Below are positions 12,645 to 22,520 of a stretch of DNA of 64,000 nucleotides, in pieces. Below the pieces are notes generated by a model. That model made no database searches. It worked only from the letters and a program-made list of their open reading frames with translations, and was not told the origin of the DNA. Every line of letters starts with the position of its first letter. Position 1 is the stretch's first letter. The translations under genes were made by a program, and so were the position numbers. The DNA is from Anthopleura xanthogrammica (taxonomy: Eukaryota > Cnidaria > Anthozoa > Actiniaria > Actiniidae). The stretch spans positions 14,605,291-14,669,290 of the forward strand of contig OZ025206.1 of NCBI GenBank assembly GCA_964019055.1, written 5' to 3'.

Positions 12645-12690
12645 ACGCTGATAAGGTATGTTTCGATCCCTACGACATTTGATGTACGAT
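12645..12690 (+). promoter_or_regulatory. Conserved promoter-proximal motif of the gene family, copy A
   Basis: A GATA-like site (ctgataag) is followed closely by gtatgtttcgat, some 90 bp upstream of the start codon. The same pair in the same order precedes the start codons of genes B, C and D, and the relic exon 1 copies at about 54190 and 56540 keep a recognisable version. Conservation across otherwise diverged copies suggests a regulatory role, possibly at the transcription start. Confidence 0.45.
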
Positions 12691-12742
12691 ATAACTTATG
12701 GTAATACACAGTAAAGTTGACATTAGAGAAAGGAACCTCAAC

Positions 12743-12956
12743 ATGGAAGTCACTCACTACATATGCATGGTCGTTCTGTTTAATGTTTTTTGCTTGAATT
12801 CTGGGTTTTGTAAAAAAACTTTGGATGGTAATCCATCTCTTCCTTCAACGAAGGAATCACCTGAAAGTGCGTCTTCCAATTCGTCCAGTAATTCAGGAGC
12901 AAAAAGTCATGAAAAAACTGATACAGCTAATTATGCAACTGAAAGTCCAAACACAG
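12743..12956 (+). CDS. Gene A exon 1: signal peptide and Ser/Thr-rich linker
   Basis: The start at 12743 puts a basic/polar start, a hydrophobic core (Met-Val-Val-Leu-Phe-Asn-Val-Phe) and a Cys at about residue 23, as in a cleavable signal peptide. An in-frame ATG at 12698 would bury this core, so I prefer 12743. About 45 residues rich in Ser, Thr, Asn and Glu follow. The exon ends in phase 1 before gtagtt. Confidence 0.8.
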
Positions 12957-15900
12957 GTAGTTTAAATACATTGTTTTAATCATTGATTTTTGAAATAACA
13001 ATGACTATAGACCCTTTTCTCAAGATTTTTTGCACAGATGTAAGACCGCATTGAAGCGAGGCTTTTTGGACTTTCACAGACTAGGGGATTTGTTCTTTAA
13101 GACTTTCCAGTGTTGATAAACTAAATAAAACAAGTAAATTAATTTAAAAAAACGAAGGAATGAAGGAAAAAAGGAATGAAAGGAACCAAAAAAGAAAGCA
13201 AAACAAAGGAAGGAAGCTAGAAAGAAAGAAAGATTGAGAGAAAGAAAGAATGAAAGATACGTAGATGCATATCTGATCGCGACGATGATTTTTACGCGAA
13301 CTGGGCCGATGTGATATGCACAGCTCTTATCTATAGTCGCTCTACAAGGGACTGGCAAGAATAGTACAAGCTAATACAGACAGATAGACAGAGAAAAAAC
13401 TTATAAAATGACTTGTAAGGCTACAGTTTTCTAAAATAATCATTTATACTAATCGATGCGCAAACGCCTTAAGATATCTTCAACACTGCTGTTCTATATT
13501 TCTTGGTGATTAAAAAGCCCTAGCCTTAAGGTATCAGGAGGAGTTTCGAAATATTCGAGATCACTCTTTGCCCGAGCCAAATTTCGCGCTGCCTTTTTTA
13601 TTCTCAATACATAAACGTATACATATTCTGAAAGCTAAATAAACGTAGTTTTCGAAAAGCACTCGGATTTCACGCGTACTTGCGCTTGATGTAAAAAAGC
13701 CGATATCTGAGACAAGGATTTGAAGTTCGTTTTCCACAGAGTATGCTAGTATATTTCTGATCGCCATAGCGAAAACTCTAATCGTGCGGGAAGTCGTAAA
13801 ATGAAGTGCAGTAGAATTTCACTTTGGATCTAATATTTTTTTGTATTACAAAACAGACAATTCTAAATATATTTTCTAAAACTAGTACGTTTATTTATCT
13901 TTTAGAAAATGTAAACTTTTATGGCAAAATATTGTTAAGCCCTTGCAGAATTTGAGGTAGCCCGTATAGAGGCTTTGTACCATCACGTGATGGCAGATAT
14001 GACAGGAGGCAGGAACAATTGAATCTGGTCTAATCTGATTTACATGAGAAAGAATTCAGTTTCCCAGGGAAAAAAGGCTCTATTGTTGTGCCTCCTCTCA
14101 TGGCTACCATCACGTGATAGTGCAAAGCCTCTATAGGGGTCCAAATCCTCTCCTGATACGTCAATTTGACATTTGTTTTTAAAACTTTGCTTAAAGTACC
14201 CAATTTTTAAGATATGCGATTCTACGCTAACAACTTTTCTTTTCAATTTGGTCTCTAGACTGTCACCCTAGTGGAATAGCAATTTCTGCTACAGCAAACT
14301 CATCCACAAGTATCCGCGTCTCCTGGATTTCACTTCCCAATACCAAGTGTATTAATAGTATGTTACGTGGTTACAAAGTATCTGTGTACAGGATGTTAAA
14401 AAATAAGAATAAATTGGAATACTCTAATTCATTTGGAGCATCACAAAGTTATGCGCTTGCGATAGGACTTCATAAATATTCTAGGTACGCATTTCAAATA
14501 CTGGCCTACACTACCAAGAATACTATACTACGTAATTCAACGGAAGCAGTGACCAAAGAAGATGGTAAGTGTTTTATTTTCGTACCATAATGCAATCTTT
14601 ATTTTACAAAGTGGAGAAAATAAATAGATATGTATATTTTTGACCTCATTTTCAACTATTCTTCAACTAAGACAGAGAAGCTTCTATTCTTCTCAAAAAT
14701 GAAATAACTGTATCAAATTCGATATTGTGCGAAATAAATGTCTTAGCTATTTTTTTTACATTTGAAGTCGTTGACTTTTAGATCCAGATTGTTCTCCTCG
14801 ACTAACATCTGCTAAAGCAACCTCGTCCACAAGTATCCGCGTCTCCTGGACTTCTCTTCGCAATACCAAGTGTATTAATGGTGTGTTACGTGGTTACAAG
14901 GTAGCGTACATTTTCTCAACGACAGGAATAAAGTTACAATACATCAATATTACCAATCCCTCTGCTACATCAGTGTTGGTAACAGGACTTGATAAATACA
15001 CACGGTACAGATTTCAAGTACTGGCCTACACTATCAGGGATGGTCCACTGAGTAATGCAACGGAGGCAATGACTGCAGAAACCGGTATACAAAACAAGAA
15101 ATGTTATTTAAAAAAAAAAAAAATACGTGCCATCCAATTACAACAAACAACGGAAAATCTTTAAAAGTTTATTTTTAACTTTCTCATGTGAACTAATGAA
15201 CTGCTAAATCACATATATTTATGCCGTTGGTTGTGATTGGATGAGGCCTAAAAAATGTTTGATCCTTTTTTATGGAGAGTGCTGATTGGATAGTTATGAA
15301 AATGTCAAAAAAACCTCGAAGTGTTCACGGTTCGAGTGTCCGCACTGTAATTAGAGATCTAAACATTTGTTTATTGTCAAACTATTTTTTGAAAATAAAA
15401 TAAATTTGAAAGATTATTGTTTCAACAATTTCAGTTCCAGAATGTTCTCCTCAAATAACAGCTGCTAATGCAACCTCGTCCACAAGTATCCGCGTCTCCT
15501 GGACTCCACTTCACAATACCAAGTGTATTAATGGTGTGTTACGTGGTTACAAGTTAGCGTACAGGTCGTCAAGGACAGGAAGCAGGTTACAATACATCAG
15601 AGTTAATAATCCCTCTACAACATCAGTGGTGGTAACAGGACTTGATAAATACACACGGTACAGATTTCAAGTTCTGGCCTACACTATCAGGGATGGTCCA
15701 CTGGGTCAGGCACTGGAAACGGCGACTAGAGAAGATGGTATGTTACTGTACTAGTTCTGGCAGTGACCTTAGGCAACCTTTCGTGACATATGAATAGTTC
15801 TAGCGATGATGTGAAGTCTCCCAGGTAGAAAGAACAACATAACCAGGTTTCCAGTATAATATATAATATTATATAAGATTATAGTAGCTTCAGTATCTCA

Positions 15901-18900
15901 GTCAAAATAAACAGCTCAAGTTCGATTATTGGATTTATTATTCCTTACGTTGATAAATACGAACAGTACGAAGACTCAGGATTCAAGACAATAATAAATT
16001 CAAAAATCGAACTCTGATTGGATTATTAAATAGTTAGTATTACTATTACTCGATTCTGATTGGTCTAGAGGAGTACAATTAGAGCGTTAATTGGTACTCC
16101 GCGGGAGTACCAATTAGGTCGCTATGGAAACACGGCCAAAAGCGGCAAATTTCCCCAGTGAAATGAGTGAAATTCCCAAAAAAATCAGTGTTTTATAGAT
16201 TAAAATGGAAAAATTTCAGAGAACTGTTCAATACACACATAGGAAGGCCTCAAATTATGGTAACTAGACAAATTCAAGACCTAATAAATCATGTTTTGTA
16301 GTAGAAAGTCGTTTTTTCTTTCTAGTTTTCACCAAACAATTTGAGTTGGAGTTTTGAATGTTCTCGTTTTACTACCTGTTGTCTTCAGAGTTCTGTGGTC
16401 TTCTCGAAAAATATATTCAACACCACATCTACAATAATTGTACAATATGTAGAAAACAGCAAACAATAGCTTTAAAGCAGATTTCTTTCCGTTTAGCGAA
16501 AAAACACAGCGAGTAGAGGCTCGTTTTTTGTTTTGAAAATAGTTAAGATCAAATCTTACCGGCAAACTGTCGAGTAGTTGTAGAGAGACGAATTCAGCTA
16601 TTTATCACAAGTTAATTGATCCTGAGTTATCAATCCAGTCTTGAAATAATAAAATCTTCAGATAATTCACCATTCAAAGAAAATAGCAGCGAAATTCTTC
16701 AAGCTACAGGAGGGAATAATATCCAAAGCACATGGTCTGATCACTGGCGACTCGTTCACGGCAAGCTGTACTTCAAAACTTTTAACTTGAACGACATATT
16801 TGTCGCTTTTATCCCTTTTGATGTTGTCCAGCTAACTTGTTTTCAAAGAAAGTATTTTTGAAATTGTGTTTTTGCAGTTATTAGCAAATGCTAAGAGGAA
16901 AAAAACATATTTATAGCGAACTGTAAACTCTCAACTTTCGCTTAGTTTTCACACAGTACGTTTTCAAAGAAAAGTCGCTTCTTGATTCGCTGTTTAGCTG
17001 TCAGTACTGTCATTCAATAGTTGTAAACATGCATTAAAATGGCTTTTTACTTGAGATGTAAAATTATTTTCTAGTATTTTGTAGTTCAAATCATACATAA
17101 AATACTAATCTAAAAAGGTTTTACAGCAACGTTAACACTTTCTATGCTGTTCTTGACTTAGCGTTCTTGGAGAAGGGTCGGTTATAGCAAAGGCAATGAA
17201 GATGAATGAATGCCTTCGCTTCGCATGTTTATAAAATTTTGTCGAGTGAACTATAAATAAAAAATCGCACGACCTTCTCGTACAATTTGGAATTAATAGG
17301 CACTCGTAATGTTTTGAAAGTTCTTTAATTGCACTCGCCTAAAGGCTCGTGCAATTACAAGAACTTTCAAAACATTACTCGTACCTATTAATTTCCAAAT
17401 TGTACTCGAGGTCGTGCGATTTCCTATACTAATTATTTAATGTTTTCTCAGAATGGTAACTGGCACCTAGAGGATAAACCTGTACCATTTTTCCTGTAAT
17501 CTCATGATAATGAAAGTATACGTGCATTTCAGCAATGAAACCTAATAACAAGGAATAAATGACTTCTAAGTATAAGTATATATTCTCAATTTTAGTTTGT
17601 TTCTTATTTCTAAAAGAAACGAACGGTTGCATATATCGCTAAAAATTCATATTTGTGGCCCACAGCACTTTATCTCACATTATAGAAAATACAGCGAATC
17701 AGAAAGGAGGAAAACCGTTGTATATTCGTCGGTATTTCACTCTTCCTGCCCATCATGCACTGCGCGTTGAATTTACGCATTTGTATTTTCGATGGTGTGG
17801 GATAAAATGGTTATACAATGGTTTCTCGTGGCATACCGTGGATATCCCACTCGTCACTTGTATTTTATTTGTATACACACTCGCCTAAAGGCTCGTGTGT
17901 ATACTAGAAACTACAAGTGACTTGTGAGATATTCCTCGGTATGCCACTCGAAACCATTATAACTAGTATTTAGTATGCTTGATTCATGACACCAAATATT
18001 TTGAGCTTTTTCTTCATTTCAGCGCCAGGATGCTCTCCCCGACTAACATCTGTTACATCAGTCTCATCAACAAGTATCCGCATTTATTGGAACAAACTTC
18101 AAACAAATGCAAGATGTCTAAACGGCCGGCTACGAGGTTATTGGGTAGCATATAGGTTAACAAGAGCAGGAATCAGGTTACAATACATAAACATTAAGAA
18201 TCCCTCTACCACATCAGTATTGGTGAGAGGACTTGATAAATACACACGGTATCGATTTCAAATACTGGCCTACACTAAAAAAAATGGTCCTATGAGCAAA
18301 GCACTGGAAGCAACAACCAAGGAAGATGGTATAATGACGATCATTCCTATATTTTTATCTATATCTGTATATCCTTCTTCTGCACAAGCTGTAACTGTCA
18401 TTTTGTTATATTTGGGATGTCGACTTTATTTATCCACTGATTACCAACGTTCATTATCATTACAGCTCATCCCATAATTGCCTTTCAATTTTTTTTATAA
18501 CAGATAACAGATTTTTTTGTGATAAAATTTTAGCGCCTAGTTGTTCTCCTCGACTAACATCTGCTAAAGCAGCCTCGTCCACAAGTATCCGCATCTCCTG
18601 GACTTCACTTCGCAATACAAAGTGTATTAATGGTGTGTTACGTGGTTACAAGGTAGCGTACAGGATGTCAAAGAGAGGAATGAGGTTACAATACATCAAT
18701 GTTACCAATCCCTCTGCTACATCACTGTTGGTAACAGGACTTGATAAATACACACGGTACAGATTTCAAGTACTTGCCTACACTATTAGGGATGGTCCAC
18801 TTGGTAATGTACTGGAAACAGTGACCAGAGAAGATGGTATGTTATACCTATACTATCAAGGATGTTCCACTGGGTAATGATGCACTTTTGGCAGTAACCT

Positions 18901-21445
18901 GGAGTGAAGATGATATAATATTGCTTTAAGAATATTTTTTTACAAATTCGATACAAACAAAGACAAGTTCAATACACGCATCAAGCATTCCGCGCTACTG
19001 CTCTAAGCGCATGCTCAGGGGATTAAAATATGAGATAATATTTTGTAAAATATGCAATTTTTTGGTATATTTGACTCAAAATTCGCTTAACGGTACGTAA
19101 TCTTGAATATTTAATGAAAATTGTGTTTGACAAGAAAAATACAACTAAAATATAACATGTTTTACAAAATATTATCTCACTTTTTAATTGCCTGAGCATG
19201 CGCTTAGAGCAGTAGCGCGGAATGCTTGATGCGTGTATTAGTTCAAGACCATTAATATTACTTATAAACAACGATATGATGGCTGAACATCCTTCAGTAT
19301 CTAATGTTTATATATTTAATCTTTGCACGTTTCAGCTCCAGATTGTTCTCCTCGGTTAACTTTCATCTTTGCAACCTCGTCCACAAGTATCCATATCTAC
19401 TGGGAAAAAAATCGAACAAACTCCAAATGCCTAAACGGGCGGATTCGAGGTTACAAGGTAGCGTACAGGTTGTCAAGGACAGGAAGCAGGTTACAATACA
19501 TGACTATTAATATTCCCTCTAGTACATCGGTAGTGGTTAGAGGACTTGATGAGTACACAAAATATTCATTCCAAGTACTGACTTACACTGTCAAGGATGG
19601 TCCACTGGGTAATACACTGGAAGCAACAACCAGGGAGGATGGTATGCGCTTCTTTTTCAATTTGTCTTTCAAATATAAGTACCAAACGCTGTCTTTATAG
19701 TATAACGAAGCATTTTATTAAACAACGAAATGTGAAAGTCATTGCTCAAGTTTTCAAGTATTTTTTTAACCACGCAAAACGCTTCTAATATCAGTAAACT
19801 ACAGTTACACCACCACCAACAACAAAAATATTTCCCCATGTATATAGCGTATATTTCACGGCTATTATAACAATCACAATTTTAATTTTAATACATTAGC
19901 TCCAGATTGTTTTCCTCGCCTAACATCTGCTACAGCAACCTCGTCCACAAGTATCGGCGTGTCCTGGACTCCACTTCCCAACACAAAGTGTATTAATGGT
20001 GTATTACGTGGTTACAAGGTAGCGTACAGGTTGTCAAGGACAGGAAGCAGGTTACAATACATCGGAGTTAATAATCCCTCTACTACAGCAGTGGTGGTTA
20101 GTGGACTTGATAAATACACACGGTACAGATTTCAAGTACTGGCCTACACTATCAAGGAAGGTCCACTGGGTAACACTCTGGAAGTATCCACCAAGGACGA
20201 TAGTAAGGATAAAGTAGTATTAAAAATGACCAATGTGGTCGTATATTGATATAATTTTTACATGGAATCGTTTTCTTCTTAGAACCTGATGGCGCTCCAC
20301 AGGCGTTGAATTGGTTAAAGAACAATGCTACAACATACACTGTCGCCTGGAGTGAAGTCCCTAAACAACTGAGAAATGGTGTTGTGAATAACTATGAAGT
20401 AAAATGGACGATAAAGAAAGGAAACCAAACTATTGAGAAACAATCAAATTCTAGTGGTAGAATAGATGACTTCTCTTATTCAATCCATGGCTTATCATTA
20501 TGTGCACAGTACAGTATATCTGTTAGGGCGTACACACGTGTTGGACCTGGACCATACAGTGCACCAGTCAAAATAACTACGCAGCGTAAGTACTAGCAGA
20601 GCCTTATATTGTTAGTGTTGGTTATGTTGTGCTAAGGTTGAGTCATTTGAACAGTTTATATGATGTGATAGTGCTTACCATACTGAATGGTAACAAATGC
20701 TAACAACTTTTTTGTTTTGTTAATAGTTTGACAGTTTTTAATAAAAAAAATAATTAAACTAAATTAAATAAATATTCCTGCGTGGTAAGTATTGAATGAC
20801 TTCACTCCACCATTGCCACCATTCAATTCGCCCATTATATCCAGCGATCTCTTGTTTACCTCTGTATAATAGTAAGGCGAGTGAAATTAATCACAGACAA
20901 TTTTGAAATATCACTCGTGGTATTTATGCCAGATATCACTACAAACAATGGTATTACCTATACAAATAAATAATTCGTTGGGTATAAAGGTCCATGCGTT
21001 TGACGCACTTGATTACTAGAATTGAATTACAAAGAAGGCTTGTCTTATCTTTTTTATATTAGAAGCTGGTGCTGCTCCACAAGGTTTGAATGTCTTGAAA
21101 ATTAATATCACAACTTACATAGCCACTTGGGGTGAAATTCCTGAACGCTTTAGAAACGGTTTGGTAATCAAGTACGAATTGAGGTGGATCAAGATTCGAA
21201 AAGGAAACCAAAGTACCGCTGACCCAAACACTAACCGCAAAATAAATGGTTTCCAGTCTTTCACGATTCATGGCTTATCACTGTGTGCAGAGTACAGCAT
21301 ATCTGTTAGGGCGTACACAAGTGTTGGACCTGGTCCATACAGTACACCAGTAACTATAGCTACAGATTGTCACAGTAAGTATACTAAACAAACGTTCTTT
21401 TTATCCGGAGTAAACACAACATTTATTTTAATGAACCTAAGTTGA
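12743..21445 (+). CDS. Gene A: secreted-looking FN3-repeat paralog without TM or phosphatase exons
   Basis: Exons by homology and splice sites: 12743-12956, 14259-14564, 14782-15084, 15435-15737, 18023-18328, 18534-18836, 19336-19641, 19900-20202, 20283-20585, 21063-21374. All junctions are phase 1 and the frame is open throughout. Exon 1 gives a hydrophobic signal peptide and a Ser/Thr-rich linker; exons 2-10 each encode one FN3 domain. After exon 10 no membrane-proximal, TM or PTP exon follows before the next leader copy at 21826. If the last donor is not used, translation ends at 21443-21445, giving about 1,009 residues. Gene B is its closest relative, and A lacks counterparts of B exons 3 and 5. 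It may be a secreted ectodomain, a set of alternative 5' exons for gene B, or a young pseudogene. Exon structure is well supported; the 3' end is a guess. Confidence 0.72.
13074..13340. repeat. Purine-rich low-complexity tract in gene A intron 1
   Basis: Irregular (GAAA)n/(GGAA)n runs such as aaggaatgaaggaaaa, with a shorter counterpart in gene B intron 1 at about 29010-29100. The reverse-strand open frame across it is an artefact of composition. Confidence 0.7.
13965..14135. mobile_element. Fold-back MITE, 171 bp, in gene A intron 1
   Basis: Ends TATAGAGGCTTTG and CAAAGCCTCTATA are perfect inverted repeats, with a further paired block catcacgtgat just inside. The same element sits at the orthologous position in gene B (29803-29973), so it was inserted before the A/B duplication. 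Confidence 0.75.
14259..14564 (+). CDS. Gene A exon 2: FN3 domain (first, divergent)
   Basis: Starts with Asp-Cys-His-Pro, contains the [10 protein letters not shown]-strand and the TKCIN Cys, and ends with KEDG before gtaagt. It lacks the LDKYTRY form of the later domains (HKYSRY instead), matching gene B exon 2. 306 bp, phase 1-1. Confidence 0.85.
14782..15084 (+). CDS. Gene A exon 3: FN3 domain
   Basis: 303 bp, phase 1-1. Cys after [34 protein letters not shown]. The downstream intron start resembles that of gene B exon 4, so this is probably its counterpart. Confidence 0.87.
15435..15737 (+). CDS. Gene A exon 4: FN3 domain
   Basis: 303 bp, phase 1-1, with the family core ([32 protein letters not shown]). 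The following intron sequence is nearly the same as after gene B exon 6, so I pair it with that exon. Confidence 0.87.
16045..17428. mobile_element. ~1.38-kb insertion in gene A intron 4, absent from gene B
   Basis: The flanking intron matches gene B (about 32850-32905), where only some 55 unrelated bases occupy the site. The insertion begins near a perfect 12-bp-arm hairpin (16089-16115, core ggtactcc/ggagtacc) and ends with a long fold-back (17262-17423). No transposase is recognised. It is either a composite non-autonomous element or two elements; alternatively B suffered a deletion. Confidence 0.5.
17262..17423. mobile_element. Fold-back element with apex CTCGCCTAAAGGCTCG
   Basis: Arms of about 70 bp pair almost completely, from aaatcgcacgacc on the left to ggtcgtgcgattt on the right, around a small apex CTCGCCTAAAGGCTCG. 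The same apex occurs in a different fold-back at 17810-17962, so they are two members of one hairpin-type family. Confidence 0.7.
17810..17962. mobile_element. Fold-back element in gene A intron 4
   Basis: Arms beginning ttatacaatggtttctcg and ending cgaaaccattataa pair around the apex CTCGCCTAAAGGCTCG. An identical copy lies in gene B at 33282-33434 (offset 15,472), inside the tract that is identical between A and B. Confidence 0.7.
18023..18328 (+). CDS. Gene A exon 5: FN3 domain
   Basis: 306 bp, phase 1-1. Starts APGCSPRL; B-strand variant SIRIYW; second Cys in [21 protein letters not shown]. No difference from gene B exon 7 was found, in exon or flanking introns. Confidence 0.87.
18534..18836 (+). 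CDS. Gene A exon 6: FN3 domain
   Basis: 303 bp, phase 1-1, family core present ([36 protein letters not shown]). Same sequence as gene B exon 8. Confidence 0.87.
18971..19239. mobile_element. Fold-back MITE, 269 bp, with AGTTC target duplication (gene A)
   Basis: Ends AATACACGCATC and GATGCGTGTATT; the arms pair over about 90 bp, including gcgcatgctcag and agataatattttgtaaa. Both flanks read AGTTC, a likely 5-bp target-site duplication. Gene B has the same insertion at 34443-34711; gene C lacks it. Confidence 0.82.
19336..19641 (+). CDS. Gene A exon 7: FN3 domain
   Basis: 306 bp, phase 1-1. APDCSPRL start, variant [14 protein letters not shown], second Cys in [30 protein letters not shown]. 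Counterparts: gene B exon 9 and gene C exon 4. Confidence 0.86.
19900..20202 (+). CDS. Gene A exon 8: FN3 domain
   Basis: 303 bp, phase 1-1. [36 protein letters not shown], ending TKDD rather than EDG. Counterparts: gene B exon 10 and gene C exon 5. Confidence 0.86.
20283..20585 (+). CDS. Gene A exon 9: FN3 domain, second subtype
   Basis: 303 bp, phase 1-1. Starts [11 protein letters not shown] and has a single Cys in GLSLCAQYS; ends with the FN3 G-strand pattern [10 protein letters not shown]. It is one codon shorter than gene B exon 11. Confidence 0.86.
21063..21374 (+). CDS. Gene A exon 10: FN3 domain, second subtype
   Basis: 312 bp, phase 1-1. Starts AGAAPQGLNVL, with TWGEIPERFRNGLV and GLSLCAEYSISVRAYT. 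Broken copies of this exon occur at 26296-26608 and 55992-56209. Gene B has no counterpart; in B the split FN3 exons take this position. Confidence 0.84.
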
Positions 21446-21825
21446 CAAGTATCCAAATTATAATAAAGACTACTGCAGGACATTTGAACGGTTTCACGTA
21501 CTACTAGAAGCAGCCGAACCTTACAAACTCGGGTAATTCAATATTAAGTAATTGTGGATCGAGGAGAAGGATGGCAAAGATTTGCTTAGTTTTTTGCAAC
21601 TCACGTTTACTTCCTTTTTTTTTCTCTTTAAAAAAAAATGTGTATTGGCAAAATTCTCTTTTAATAAAAATCAATTATAAAATGTACCCGAACGTGAAGA
21701 AGCATGTAAAATATATATGCTTACACACGATCGGGTAGTTGTGGTTGGATAAAAATGTCTGGATCAATTTGAAACAAAGTAACCTAAGTTTAGTAGAAGA
21801 TCAGTGTTATGGGAGTTCAGGCTAG

Positions 21826-22105
21826 TTGCAGTAAGTCAGTACGAGAGTTTAGGTTCTAAATAATTAAATATGGCGTCGGATGATTCAGTATGGTGAGTAT
21901 TTCTCTAGAAATGGCAAATTATTTTAGTTTTCTATCATTTCTTCCTAGCTTCACATTTCCTATCTCTTTTTTAAAAATGCCTTTCTAATGATGCAGGATC
22001 TTATAACATTTGTTAAGCATTTCAGTAATGCAAGCGGCTTCGAAATGTTCTTTAACAGTTGAGTACCAGGCTTCCATGTAACACCCCACTGGTGACCTGC
22101 TAGAG
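21826..22105 (+). pseudogene. Decayed leader copy (unit A')
   Basis: Third copy of the two leader blocks: exon a at about 21826-21892, exon b at 22026-22105. It has lost two bases before the exon a donor (tatg for tatatg) and exon b is heavily substituted. No exon 1 follows, so the unit looks dead. Confidence 0.55.
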
Positions 22106-22133
22106 GTAAGTGATATGGAATACCGGCCAAAAG

Positions 22134-22520
22134 ATTGGACTACTTCTTCAAAGATACGGCGGCCATCTTGAATCTAAATTTAAAAGAAAAATACCGTGTA
22201 CGAAATTCCGGGGTTATACGTAAGAAAAATAACATATCCCGGCTTTTTCTGGCCCTATCATGCAGGTTAAGTGACAAGGACATCATTTTCCCACTTATTA
22301 ACAGTCATTTTTTACATTTTGAATCGCAAGGTATTATGGGGCGTCCAGGGAGTAAAACAAAACAAAAACAAATTTCATATCCATTTTCTTAATTCATCTC
22401 TTGTCAAATTGTCTCACATGTGGTGAACTGTTGATGTTAATCGAGACCATTACTGTATAAAAGTGTTGAATATTCACCTCTTATACCAAGATGGCCGCCG
22501 TATCTTCGAATTAGTCCATT
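22134..22520. mobile_element. MITE, ~387 bp, with GGCGGCCATCTTG inverted ends
   Basis: Left end attggactacttctt..gatacggcggccatcttg and right end caagatggccgccgtatcttcgaattagtccatt are inverted repeats of about 37 bp. A second, diverged copy lies in opposite orientation at 60907-61318 and shares an internal block (attatggggcgtccaggg). Confidence 0.75.

Noticed and set aside
13074..13358. Minus-strand open frame rich in Phe, Leu and Ser
   Set aside because: It is the complement of a purine-rich low-complexity tract; the copy in gene B intron 1 has indels that break it.
17429..17888. Pair of open frames (67 and 77 codons) conserved perfectly at 32901-33360
   Set aside because: Conservation is explained by the identical A/B tract, which also preserves intron bases. 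No homology or splice evidence for a gene.
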